A DNA stretch of 6,167 nt from the NCBI GenBank assembly GCA_009842375.1, contig VYFM01000300.1:1-6167 (forward strand), in the 5' to 3' direction. The position numbers and the translations under genes are program-made. The DNA comes from Candidatus Poribacteria bacterium (lineage in GTDB: Bacteria; Poribacteria; WGA-4E; WGA-3G). Below are positions 1-5,050 of this stretch, one piece after another; within the stretch, counting starts at the first letter, position 1, and each line of letters starts with the position of its first letter. The notes under the pieces were generated by a model. The model was not told the DNA's origin and made no database searches. It saw nothing but the letters and a program-made list of their open reading frames with translations.

Positions 1-427
1 GAATAGAACCAATGACTGCACCGAATATTCCGAATTGTATGCTAATTATTTTGTCTAATTTCATATCAGAACCTCCCATAATCCTTGAGGGTTCTGCTAA
101 GCGCGAGGATAAATTAATTCCCTGGACAACTCGAACGAACGTTAACAGGATGCATAAAACCGCAATACAACTACAGATTAACACAAGATTTTTTGCTTTC
201 CAAGGTGTATCTTGCTTCATCATATAAATACTAATGCCTATAATCGCTGCAGATGCAAAGAAAGCAAGGGTAAGAAAGTTTATGCTCCCTATTGCGAACG
301 TAAATCCTGAAATTGTAATAGATTCATGACCTAAAGACGACATATCAATTTTTAACCATGGTAAAAAGAAAAAGATCAAAGCGATTCCTCCACCGACTAT
401 TGGGAGTATAAGCGGATTCTGTTTCAT
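1..427 (-). CDS. Small multi-pass membrane protein, N-terminal part, runs off the left edge
   Basis: Reading the minus strand from the ATG at 425-427 gives 142 codons without a stop to the window edge, so the C-terminus is missing. The start is preceded by GAGGAG with a 6-nt gap, a good ribosome binding site. The translation begins MKQNPLILPIVGG and is strongly hydrophobic. Likely membrane segments are residues 6-25 (ending FFFLPWL), about 41-70 (GFTFAIGSINF to GISIYMM), about 80-101 (NLVLICSCIAVLCILLTF), and a fourth starting near 127 (IISIQFGIFGAVIGSI). Charged stretches lie between the second and third segments (KQDTPWKAKN) and the third and fourth. I do not recognise the family and see no catalytic motif. 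The next gene upstream (the isomerase) is 222 bp away across a palindromic element, so this is probably its own transcription unit. The reading frame is well supported; the function is unknown. Confidence 0.75.
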   Translation of the reverse strand, partial: MKQNPLILPIVGGGIALIFFFLPWLKIDMSSLGHESITISGFTFAIGSINFLTLAFFASAAIIGISIYMMKQDTPWKAKNLVLICSCIAVLCILLTFVRVVQGINLSSRLAEPSRIMGGSDMKLDKIISIQFGIFGAVIGSI

Positions 428-469
428 GGTGGGCTCCTCAATGGTTTCATGTCCAAAATGTTGAATTGT

Positions 470-636
470 AAGTAGGTTATTAGACTGTCTATTCTAAAAT
501 TGTGAGTATTAGTAATAGTCGGGAATCGGAGTTCCCTCCTACAAAGATGGAATATCTTCTGTGAGAGCGATCTCCGAATCGCGACCTATACACGCAATCT
601 TAGAGTAGACAGACCATTACTATAACCCACCTACCA
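470..636. repeat. Nested palindromic (MITE- or REP-like) intergenic element
   Basis: The gap between the isomerase and the membrane protein is mostly one imperfect inverted repeat. The outer left arm (about 470-502, with GACTGTCTATTCTAAAATTG) matches the reverse complement of the outer right arm (about 594-636, GTCTGTCTACTCTAAGATTG in the opposite orientation). Nested inside, at 516-588, is a second inverted pair. Each inner arm is itself a hairpin: GGGAA-TCGGAG-TTCCC (521-536) and GCGAT-CTCCGA-ATCGC (567-582), with AAGAT-GGAAT-ATCTT (544-558) between them. There is no open frame that looks like a transposase, so any mobility would be supplied in trans. It may also end transcription of the isomerase gene. 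The outer boundaries are approximate. Confidence 0.7.
516..588. repeat. Inner paired-hairpin inverted repeat with complementary loops
   Basis: The left arm, read forward from 516, and the right arm, read as reverse complement from 588, align over about 33 nt. Both contain TAG, then TCG.GA.TCGGAG, then a return stem. The six-base loops (TCGGAG at 526-531 and CTCCGA at 572-577) are exact reverse complements, so the unit can fold as one long hairpin or as two hairpins that could kiss through their loops. Between the two arms, stem positions 2 and 5 differ on both strands of the stem (G-C against C-G, A-T against T-A), so each hairpin keeps its pairing. Confidence 0.7.
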
Positions 637-649
637 TCAAATTAGTGTC

Positions 650-1447
650 CTAACGCGCGCCACACGCCTGCAAACATGCCTGCATGTGTCCACGCGACTC
701 AGCAGCGATTGTGCAGCATTGCTCCATACTATATTCTTTTGCCCCAATCACTTCAAGGTTAAGTGGACCTGTATAACCGTTTTCATGTAGTACACGGATG
801 TATCCGACGAGGTCAATATCCCCTCGTCCGTTTGCCTGTAGTTCAGGGGCACCAGGACCGCTTTGTGTTCCCTTACAATCACGGATATGTACGTGTTTCA
901 CGCGCGAGACAACAGCTGCTATTGCTTCCACAGGATCTTCTCCTGCACGGTGAATGTGTGACGGATCCATGTCAATACCGAATGCAGGAGATGTAATTTC
1001 TTCCATCACACGGAGAGTTGTCGGTGTGTTGTAGATACTTGCACCAACGTGTGCCTTGACACAGAGGGTAACCCCGTAGTGTTCCGCTCGTTCAGACAGA
1101 CTTCCCAAAGAATCGATAACCGAACCCCATGCAGATTCATCATCAGATGAACCGCCAGGACCGCAGTTCACAATCGGGATACCGATCTCAACAGCGGCTT
1201 GAAATGCCAATTCCATTCTCTCTGGATCACGTGAAGGTTGTTCCATCGCTAACAACTCAAGATCATATTCTTTTGAAAAGCGTTTGATGTCATCAGCAAG
1301 TTCCTGCCAATTTGCAAGGACAAGGTGCTGGCTCATGCCATCAATAGCAGAAAGTTCAATGCCATCGTAGCCAGCCATGGCAATATGTTTGAAGGCGGTT
1401 TCCATATCGTAACCGCCAAATAAAACTGAATTTGCTCCTAATTTCAA
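650..1447 (-). CDS. Sugar phosphate isomerase/epimerase-like TIM-barrel protein
   Basis: The 265-residue product has the length and layout of the xylose-isomerase-like TIM-barrel (AP endonuclease 2) family, which isomerises or epimerises sugars and polyols using a divalent metal. Visible landmarks are the first strand MKLGANSVLFGGY, the GYDGIELSA strand (26-34), GIDMDPSHI (157-165) with metal-type Asp/His, VKHVHIRD (183-190) with His187, the NGRGDIDL turn (206-213), and LNLEVIGA (229-236) with Glu232. The usual early metal-ligand Glu is replaced: the strand reads LCVKAHVG (128-135), with Lys131 where many members have Glu; some subfamilies carry a Lys there. The start is TTG at 1445-1447, chosen because GGAG lies 9 nt upstream and the N-terminus then fits the family; the next Met is residue 15. 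It is encoded 175 bp downstream of a Gfo/Idh/MocA oxidoreductase gene, a common partner, which suggests a shared sugar or inositol-like pathway. The substrate cannot be read from the sequence. Confidence 0.85.
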   Translation of the reverse strand: MKLGANSVLFGGYDMETAFKHIAMAGYDGIELSAIDGMSQHLVLANWQELADDIKRFSKEYDLELLAMEQPSRDPERMELAFQAAVEIGIPIVNCGPGGSSDDESAWGSVIDSLGSLSERAEHYGVTLCVKAHVGASIYNTPTTLRVMEEITSPAFGIDMDPSHIHRAGEDPVEAIAAVVSRVKHVHIRDCKGTQSGPGAPELQANGRGDIDLVGYIRVLHENGYTGPLNLEVIGAKEYSMEQCCTIAAESRGHMQACLQACGAR

Positions 1448-1456
1448 ATGTGATTT

Positions 1457-1462
1457 CTCCTT
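1457..1462 (-). promoter_or_regulatory. Ribosome binding site deciding the TTG start of the isomerase gene
   Basis: On the minus strand the sequence GAAGGAGAAATCACAT stands directly before TTG. The GGAG core (1457-1460) is 9 nt from TTG and there is no in-frame ATG at a suitable distance, so TTG is the most likely start. Confidence 0.65.
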
Positions 1463-1488
1463 CTATATTGTCATTTAGACCTTACACA

Positions 1489-1578
1489 CGTAGGTCGGAG
1501 TGAGTGTAACGAAGTCCGACATTGGAAACCCACTGAAATCTTATGTGTCGGAGGTCGCTTTGCTCGCTCCGACCTACG
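1489..1578. repeat. 90-bp palindromic repeat, copy 1
   Basis: The ends CGTAGGTCGGAG and CTCCGACCTACG are perfect reverse complements. The unit reads stem, hairpin, a spacer with GGAAACCCACTGAAA, then the second hairpin. It lies in the 175-bp gap between the oxidoreductase and isomerase genes and matches copy 2 (2806-2895) with about 10 differences in 88 bases. In this copy the left inner segment (GAGTGTAACGA) has lost most of its match to the right one (TCGCTTTGCTC), so it looks more decayed. It has the look of a REP/BIME-like or MITE-like element and may form a structure in the intergenic mRNA. Confidence 0.85.
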
Positions 1579-1622
1579 GAATATAATGCAGTCAGACCGA
1601 TTTATAAAATATATGTGTTCCC

Positions 1623-2702
1623 TTACAGACCACTCAGTGAGGGCAGAGGGTGAGGACGCACCAAAATTCCTCCCTGTTCGTAAGATTCCATTGCAGCCCA
1701 TGTATATTCAAGCGCAGCGAGTGCGTCTCTACCAGAGGCGCGTATCTTCTCCTTCGGCACACCGTTCGTAATGTCTTCTAAAAACGCATGTATCCTTAAC
1801 GGGAAGGTCTGTCCAAAGTCTGTGATACCCGATTCTGTTACAACCGTGTCTCCGCCTTCAGGTGCACCGGGTGAGGGCCAAAAAGTGACCTTTTCAATAC
1901 AGTTTTCAATGCAGAATGTGCCGCGTGTGCCAGCAAGTTCCACGCTCCACCAACCACCGAGTCCGAAGGTCGCATCTCCTCGCTGACTAAGTAGATAACC
2001 GATACAACCGTTTTCAAACCGTAAGTGAATACTGTTGATAGATACCATCAGGTCACCTTCACGACGACGAAAATGAGGACGTTCCATAAATGCTTGCACA
2101 TGTGTCACGTCACCACAGAAATGACGCATTACACTGAACGGATGTGACAGAAACGCTTTCACGTGAAAATAAGGAAAGCCGTCAGAACGCGGTGCATTAG
2201 AGTAACTATAGTTGAATTCCCCACCAGCAAACCCCATCTTATGTAGGATGTAGACCATTTCTCCGATCTGTCCATTGTCAATATATTCTTTTGCTTGTTC
2301 AGCAGGGGGTGTGAAGTAATGGTTGAGATTGCAGGCAAGGTAGAGATCCTCTTCTGTAGCCTTTGCTACCATTTCGCGTGCCTGTCCAATATCATTGGAG
2401 ATCGGCTTTTCGACGAGAACGTGCTTACCTTTATCAAGTGCTTCCATTGTCGGTTCATAGTGCCAACTACCGTTCTCATTTCCACCCGTTGTGACATCAA
2501 CAATGTCCAAATCGGGTTCTCCATCAATCATATCGGCTAAGGTATAGTATGCCTTCACACCGAATTTTTCTGCTGCGCTATCCGCACGGTCTTTCACTAT
2601 ATCGCATACCGCAACAAGTTCTGCTAAATCATCATTTGCGTGGCAATTCGCATGATTATTTCCTATACCACTCATGCCGACTACGCCAACTTTTAATGCC
2701 AT
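1623..2702 (-). CDS. Gfo/Idh/MocA family NAD(P)-dependent oxidoreductase
   Basis: The 359-residue product is a full-length member of the Gfo/Idh/MocA family, cytoplasmic enzymes that oxidise or reduce sugars, inositols or sugar derivatives with NAD(P). The N-terminal Rossmann fold shows KVGVVGMSGIGNNHA (4-18, the glycine-rich dinucleotide site), LVAVCDI (29-35) ending the second strand in Asp, and the family signature HVLVEKPIS (94-102), with Glu98-Lys99-Pro100. The C-terminal domain follows from about residue 125 and contains HVKAFLSHPFSVMRHFCGDV (180-199); His187 is where the family's catalytic His is expected. The Asp four residues before it in the common DxGxH motif is Ala183 here, so this is a divergent active site. 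The ATG is preceded by AAGGAAAATAAAA, an acceptable ribosome binding site. The gene is followed by the isomerase gene on the same strand, which suggests joint action on one substrate. The substrate is not readable from sequence. Confidence 0.9.
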   Translation of the reverse strand: MALKVGVVGMSGIGNNHANCHANDDLAELVAVCDIVKDRADSAAEKFGVKAYYTLADMIDGEPDLDIVDVTTGGNENGSWHYEPTMEALDKGKHVLVEKPISNDIGQAREMVAKATEEDLYLACNLNHYFTPPAEQAKEYIDNGQIGEMVYILHKMGFAGGEFNYSYSNAPRSDGFPYFHVKAFLSHPFSVMRHFCGDVTHVQAFMERPHFRRREGDLMVSINSIHLRFENGCIGYLLSQRGDATFGLGGWWSVELAGTRGTFCIENCIEKVTFWPSPGAPEGGDTVVTESGITDFGQTFPLRIHAFLEDITNGVPKEKIRASGRDALAALEYTWAAMESYEQGGILVRPHPLPSLSGL

Positions 2703-2805
2703 TTTTTATTTTCCTTTCAATAGGTGAATATACAATAAATATAACTCCATTCTATATCGTTAAAGGTGCTTTTGTCAACCAATATATTAATTGCTATAGA
2801 AGTAT

Positions 2806-2895
2806 TGTAGGTCGGAGTGAGCAAAGCGAAGTCCGACATGGGAAACTCACTGAAAGCATACGTGTCGGAGGTCGCTTTGCTCGCTCCAACCTACA
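2806..2895. repeat. 90-bp palindromic repeat, copy 2
   Basis: This copy lies in the 251-bp gap downstream of rsr and upstream of the oxidoreductase gene. The ends are TGTAGGTCGGAG and CTCCAACCTACA; the outermost pair is T-A here but C-G in copy 1, so pairing is kept. Its two inner segments, GAGCAAAGCGA and TCGCTTTGCTC, are exact 11-base reverse complements. Each half can also fold alone (GTCGGA with TCCGAC on the left). The spacer GGAAACTCACTGAAA is shared with copy 1. The rest of the gap (2703-2805 and 2896-2953) is AT-rich and shows no gene; the upstream part presumably holds the promoter of the oxidoreductase gene, but I see no clear one. Confidence 0.85.
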
Positions 2896-2953
2896 GGTTA
2901 TATTTATAGTTAAGGGGTTTAATGGAAGGTAAAAAATAGGTCATTGATGAACG

Positions 2954-4585
2954 CTATATATCAGCATCTTTGGCAAAATCACTAAGTACTGTGGGGGTAG
3001 CAGTATCGAAACCGACGAAGTCCATCATACCAGTATCCTTCGGGTCCGCAATGGAAAATTTGTTCGCAACCATACCGACAACAGCGCACTTCGCGGCTCT
3101 TCCCGACTCTTGCCGATACATATCAAGCGCGGTTTTCGGATGAATATCACTATACCACGTTTCGTTATCTGTATAGATGATGAATATATCCACATCAAGC
3201 TTATTCTCTATCGCATAAAGCATGGGTAACGCGCAATCAGTACGACGCATCGGTAAGCCAGAAACCTTTTCAATAGCACTCGTCAAATTATCCTCAGCAG
3301 CAATAGGCAGATTAACAAACTTATCTGAAAAGCCAAAAATGCCGTAATTCGGTTCCGTCCGAGCAGTCACCAGTGCCATCGCAGCGGAAGCGTTACGCGG
3401 TGTCAGTCCATTACACCCCGCAACAACCCCCCGCCCCATTGAACCGGAGACATCAAGAGCCAAAAGCGTATTTTTCTCACTCGGTTCAATGTTTTCAAAT
3501 GCCATGTAAAACGCAGCATCCAAAGCATCAACAATCTGCGGGACAGGCTCCCAAGTCAAACTACCTCTGACACCCTTGCCAGACCGATAAGTTATCAATG
3601 CCATCAGAATCTGAATAGGATGGATAAGTGAACGTCGTATTATATCAGCAGTGAGTCTTTCCAGCACAGTCTGTACCTCCGATGCAAACGGCTTCAACAA
3701 CCCAACTTGCGTCATCTTTCCGAGGTTTCGCACCGTTGCCATCACAGGCATATTTTCTAATAACGCTGCCCAAACATCAGTTTCATTCTTCCACGCATTT
3801 GGTACCATCTCATGCGTAAATTCATGCGTTTCAATGAGTTTGATCACATCTGCGCGCTTTGTCGTGTGTTTCAGTTCTTCATATCCTGAAAGCAAGGCAG
3901 GCAAAGCATCTGTAGCATCGTAAGTCGTAGAAATCTGTGTGCCATCTATTGTCCCACGTTGGACAACCCGCTTGTCTGTATCAAGTCCTTTCATCCATCG
4001 ATAGATACCGCGATTCTCTCCGTAGTGGCACTTTGCAAGAACATCAGCATGCCGCCAGCCATTCCGCGACTGATACTTCAACACTTGATATGTCAACGCG
4101 GCATCATCCTTCGTTCTATACCACTCGCCAATCAATCGACGGACCGACCTTCCCCAACCACGCATACCATCCAGAAACGCGACGAAATTGAACAGGTGTG
4201 TTCCGATACGCGCAACATCACAGAACACCTCATTCACCTTCTGCTTGGTAGCAGTGTTCCCATGTGTGAAGGCAAGTGCCAAGGCGTATAAAGCAGGATC
4301 GTTTTTCGGTGCACGTCCGGATACAGAAATCTCACGAATCCGTTCAACTACTTTTACACCATCCTCTGCAATGCATTTCTTGACAGAATCCACATTTTCC
4401 TTCGTCAAATCCTGCTCTTGTGCATAATACGAACCACCTTCGGTGCCTAATATTAGAAATCTATCTAAGTTAGTCCAGATAGAAACAGGATATGCGTATC
4501 CACCAGCAGAATTTTCTATCTGCTGTTCGTCCAACGGTTGCTGCTGATTGGGGTGTAATGGGGAATATTTCCGCAAATAACTCAT
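2954..4585 (-). CDS. rsr: Ro60/TROVE-domain RNA-binding protein (Rsr)
   Basis: The 543-residue product is a full-length bacterial Ro60 orthologue, the ring protein that holds Y RNAs on its outer surface and misfolded RNA ends in its central hole, and which acts in RNA quality control and stress survival. The TROVE HEAT-repeat ring spans about residues 15-360, with the family signatures NSAGGYAYPVSIWTNLDRFL (26-45), LGTEGGSYYA (46-55) and YQSRNGWRHADVLAKCH (171-187). The C-terminal von Willebrand A domain has a complete-looking MIDAS site: DVSGS (378-382), Thr449-Asp450 and YTDNETW (471-477) with Asp473. The start is the ATG at 4583-4585 because MSYLRKYSPL matches the normal Ro60 N-terminus and AGGTG lies 5 nt upstream. 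An in-frame ATG 26 codons earlier would translate a structured RNA leader and is less likely. Upstream on the same strand are the RNAs described below, which suggests a self-contained Ro ribonucleoprotein locus. No RtcB, RtcA or PNPase gene is in the window. Confidence 0.95.
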   Translation of the reverse strand: MSYLRKYSPLHPNQQQPLDEQQIENSAGGYAYPVSIWTNLDRFLILGTEGGSYYAQEQDLTKENVDSVKKCIAEDGVKVVERIREISVSGRAPKNDPALYALALAFTHGNTATKQKVNEVFCDVARIGTHLFNFVAFLDGMRGWGRSVRRLIGEWYRTKDDAALTYQVLKYQSRNGWRHADVLAKCHYGENRGIYRWMKGLDTDKRVVQRGTIDGTQISTTYDATDALPALLSGYEELKHTTKRADVIKLIETHEFTHEMVPNAWKNETDVWAALLENMPVMATVRNLGKMTQVGLLKPFASEVQTVLERLTADIIRRSLIHPIQILMALITYRSGKGVRGSLTWEPVPQIVDALDAAFYMAFENIEPSEKNTLLALDVSGSMGRGVVAGCNGLTPRNASAAMALVTARTEPNYGIFGFSDKFVNLPIAAEDNLTSAIEKVSGLPMRRTDCALPMLYAIENKLDVDIFIIYTDNETWYSDIHPKTALDMYRQESGRAAKCAVVGMVANKFSIADPKDTGMMDFVGFDTATPTVLSDFAKDADI

Positions 4586-4590
4586 GATGA

Positions 4591-4595
4591 CACCT
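4591..4595 (-). promoter_or_regulatory. Ribosome binding site of rsr
   Basis: AGGTG stands 5 nt before the chosen ATG (4583-4585) and supports this start over the upstream in-frame ATG at 4661-4663, which lies inside the Y-like stem. The site begins about 10 nt after that stem, so protein bound to the stem could block ribosome entry. Confidence 0.55.
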
Positions 4596-4605
4596 AATTT
4601 GAAAA

Positions 4606-4665
4606 GTGGTGGGTAAGGTGCGTATTGCGTGTTTTTCAAAGATAACACAATACTTCTGCCCACAC
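4606..4665 (-). promoter_or_regulatory. Minimal Y-RNA-like stem in the rsr leader (candidate Ro-binding site or fourth Y RNA)
   Basis: On the minus strand the 5' part reads GTGTGGGCAGAAGTATTG and the 3' part CAATACGCACCTTACCCAC. They pair as a lower stem GTGGG/CCCAC (4659-4663 with 4609-4613), then AAG/CTT, then a GCAC internal loop, then an upper stem GTATTGTGTT/AACAC..AATAC with a two-base bulge, and an apical loop of about 11 nt. This is the same order of elements as in the Y RNA at 4838-4915. The two share GGGC-(C or A)-GAAGTATT on the 5' side and AATAC-three bases-CCTT on the 3' side. It ends about 20 nt before the rsr ATG. It could be an mRNA element bound by Ro for feedback control, or a short Y RNA cut from the leader. 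The pairing is visible; the function is inferred. Confidence 0.55.
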
Positions 4666-4681
4666 AAAAAGCACTCCGGAT
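4666..4681 (-). terminator. Weak intrinsic terminator-like end of the second YrlA RNA
   Basis: The 3' strand of the YrlA base stem (ATCCGGAGT) is followed after two bases by TTTTT (4666-4670). A stem followed by a short T-run could end some transcripts, leaving a mature-looking RNA, while others read through into rsr. The T-run is short and the pairing partner is over 100 nt away, so support is modest. Confidence 0.3.
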
Positions 4682-4810
4682 AAGGAACAGAGTCCGTTTT
4701 GATATGCTCCACCACTGAGCTATAGCAAGTTTATGCTCAGCACAAACCTACCAGCAGGAATCGAACCTGCGACCACATCATTATGATAACAAACTCAATC
4801 GACCCGGAGC
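4673..4810 (-). ncRNA. YrlA-type Y RNA with permuted tRNA mimic, second copy (nearest rsr)
   Basis: The ends pair as GCTCCGGGT/ATCCGGAGT, nine pairs with two G-T wobbles, followed by TCG and a GAGT/ACTC step, a Ro-binding-type base stem. Inside is a tRNA-like module in permuted order. The T arm GCAGG-TTCGATT-CCTGC (4754-4770) comes first. Next is an acceptor-like hairpin of 14 consecutive pairs, TGGTAGGTTTGTGC/GCATAAACTTGCTA, closed by TGA (4723-4753). Then come TA and the D arm GCTC-AGTGGTG-GAGC (4706-4720). A small ATCA-TAA-TGAT hairpin precedes the T arm. Because 5' and 3' tRNA halves are swapped and joined by a hairpin, this cannot be charged like a tRNA. YrlA RNAs with tRNA-like D and T arms are known partners of bacterial Ro proteins, and rsr starts 88 nt further on. 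There is no sequence beyond the T and D arms that is identical to copy one for long, so they are diverged paralogues. Confidence 0.85.
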
Positions 4811-4818
4811 CGCGTTGA

Positions 4819-4846
4819 ATTATATCTATATCATAGAAGCGGACAA
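4819..4846 (-). promoter_or_regulatory. Sigma70-like promoter P2 for the second YrlA RNA and rsr
   Basis: The minus strand has TTGTCC (4841-4846), a 16-bp gap, and a perfect TATAAT (4819-4824). Transcription 7-8 nt downstream would begin at about 4811-4812, right at the 5' strand of the YrlA base stem. The -35 lies in the 3' end of the Y RNA. The -10 and its position are convincing; the -35 is a 4-of-6 match. Confidence 0.6.
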
Positions 4847-4915
4847 GGTTTGTATTACATAGGCGCATTTTACTGCGACACTAACGTTGTAGGTAAAGTA
4901 ATACTTCGGCCCGCT
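4838..4915 (-). ncRNA. Short Y RNA with a vertebrate-like Ro-binding stem
   Basis: The 5' end AGCGGGCCGAAGTATTAC and the 3' end GTAATACAAACCTTGTCCGCT fold into a lower stem AGCGGGC/GTCCGCT (seven pairs), unpaired CG, AA(G)/(C)TT, an AAAC-type internal loop, and an upper stem GTATTAC/GTAATAC (seven pairs). From memory, human Y1 has the same order: a lower stem, CGAAG against CUU, an internal loop, then GUAGUG/CACUAC. The conserved CCGAAG is shared. The 38-39 nt apical part contains a small CGCA-GTAAAA-TGCG hairpin (4864-4877) and no tRNA mimic. It begins six bases after the first YrlA RNA with no clear promoter of its own, so it is probably cut from a joint transcript. At 78 nt it is near the short end for Y RNAs. 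Confidence 0.75.
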
Positions 4916-4921
4916 AAGATA

Positions 4922-5043
4922 ACTCTGGATAAAAATCGGAATACATCGCTCTACCACTGAGCTACAGCAGGTTTCGCATTACACTATTACTGCTGGCAGG
5001 AGTCGAACCTGCGACCCGATAACGCATTCACCCGACCCAGAGT
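4922..5043 (-). ncRNA. YrlA-type Y RNA with permuted tRNA mimic, first copy (promoter-proximal)
   Basis: The ends pair as ACTCTGGGT/ATCCAGAGT (nine pairs, one wobble), followed by CGG and a GAAT/ATTC step. The interior holds the permuted tRNA module: T arm GCAGG-TTCGACT-CCTGC (4996-5012), acceptor-like stem CAGCAG/CTGCTG (4990-4995 with 4965-4970) closed by a 19-nt loop, then TA and D arm GCTC-AGTGGTA-GAGC (4948-4962). The D and T loops match the consensus of elongator tRNAs, including TTCGA and AGTGGTA, but the 3' half precedes the 5' half and there is no anticodon arm: that position is taken by the base stem. A normal tRNA search would find only fragments. The start coincides with eight bases after a good TATAAT. 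The RNA should bind Ro by the base stem and offer the tRNA-like face to another partner. Confidence 0.87.
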
Positions 5044-5050
5044 GACACTA

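Noticed and set aside
12..227. A 71-residue plus-strand frame at the left edge
   Set aside because: It is antisense to the membrane protein frame, which has a good ribosome binding site and clear membrane segments.
1471..1701. A 76-residue minus-strand frame across repeat copy 1
   Set aside because: It overlaps the end of the oxidoreductase gene in another frame and then translates the palindrome; composition is not protein-like.
1489..2895. CRISPR array
   Set aside because: Only two copies of the repeat, more than 1.2 kb apart with a gene between them, and the unit is a 90-bp palindrome.
2549..2932. A 127-residue plus-strand frame over the oxidoreductase 5' end and the repeat
   Set aside because: It runs antisense through the Rossmann-fold region and then through the palindromic repeat; no ribosome binding site or family resemblance.
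4586..4663. Longer rsr reading frame starting at the upstream ATG (MGRSIVLSLKN...)
   Set aside because: The 26 extra residues do not resemble a Ro60 N-terminus, they translate the structured leader stem, and a ribosome binding site precedes the inner ATG.
4470..4715. An 81-residue minus-strand frame over the second YrlA RNA and the rsr start
   Set aside because: It crosses the structured RNA and the rsr N-terminus in another frame, with no sign of coding.
4700..5015. Two ordinary tRNA genes, suggested by consensus D arms and TTCGA T arms
   Set aside because: The T arm precedes the D arm in each case, there is no anticodon arm or CCA-type end, and the outer ends pair with each other. This is the YrlA architecture.
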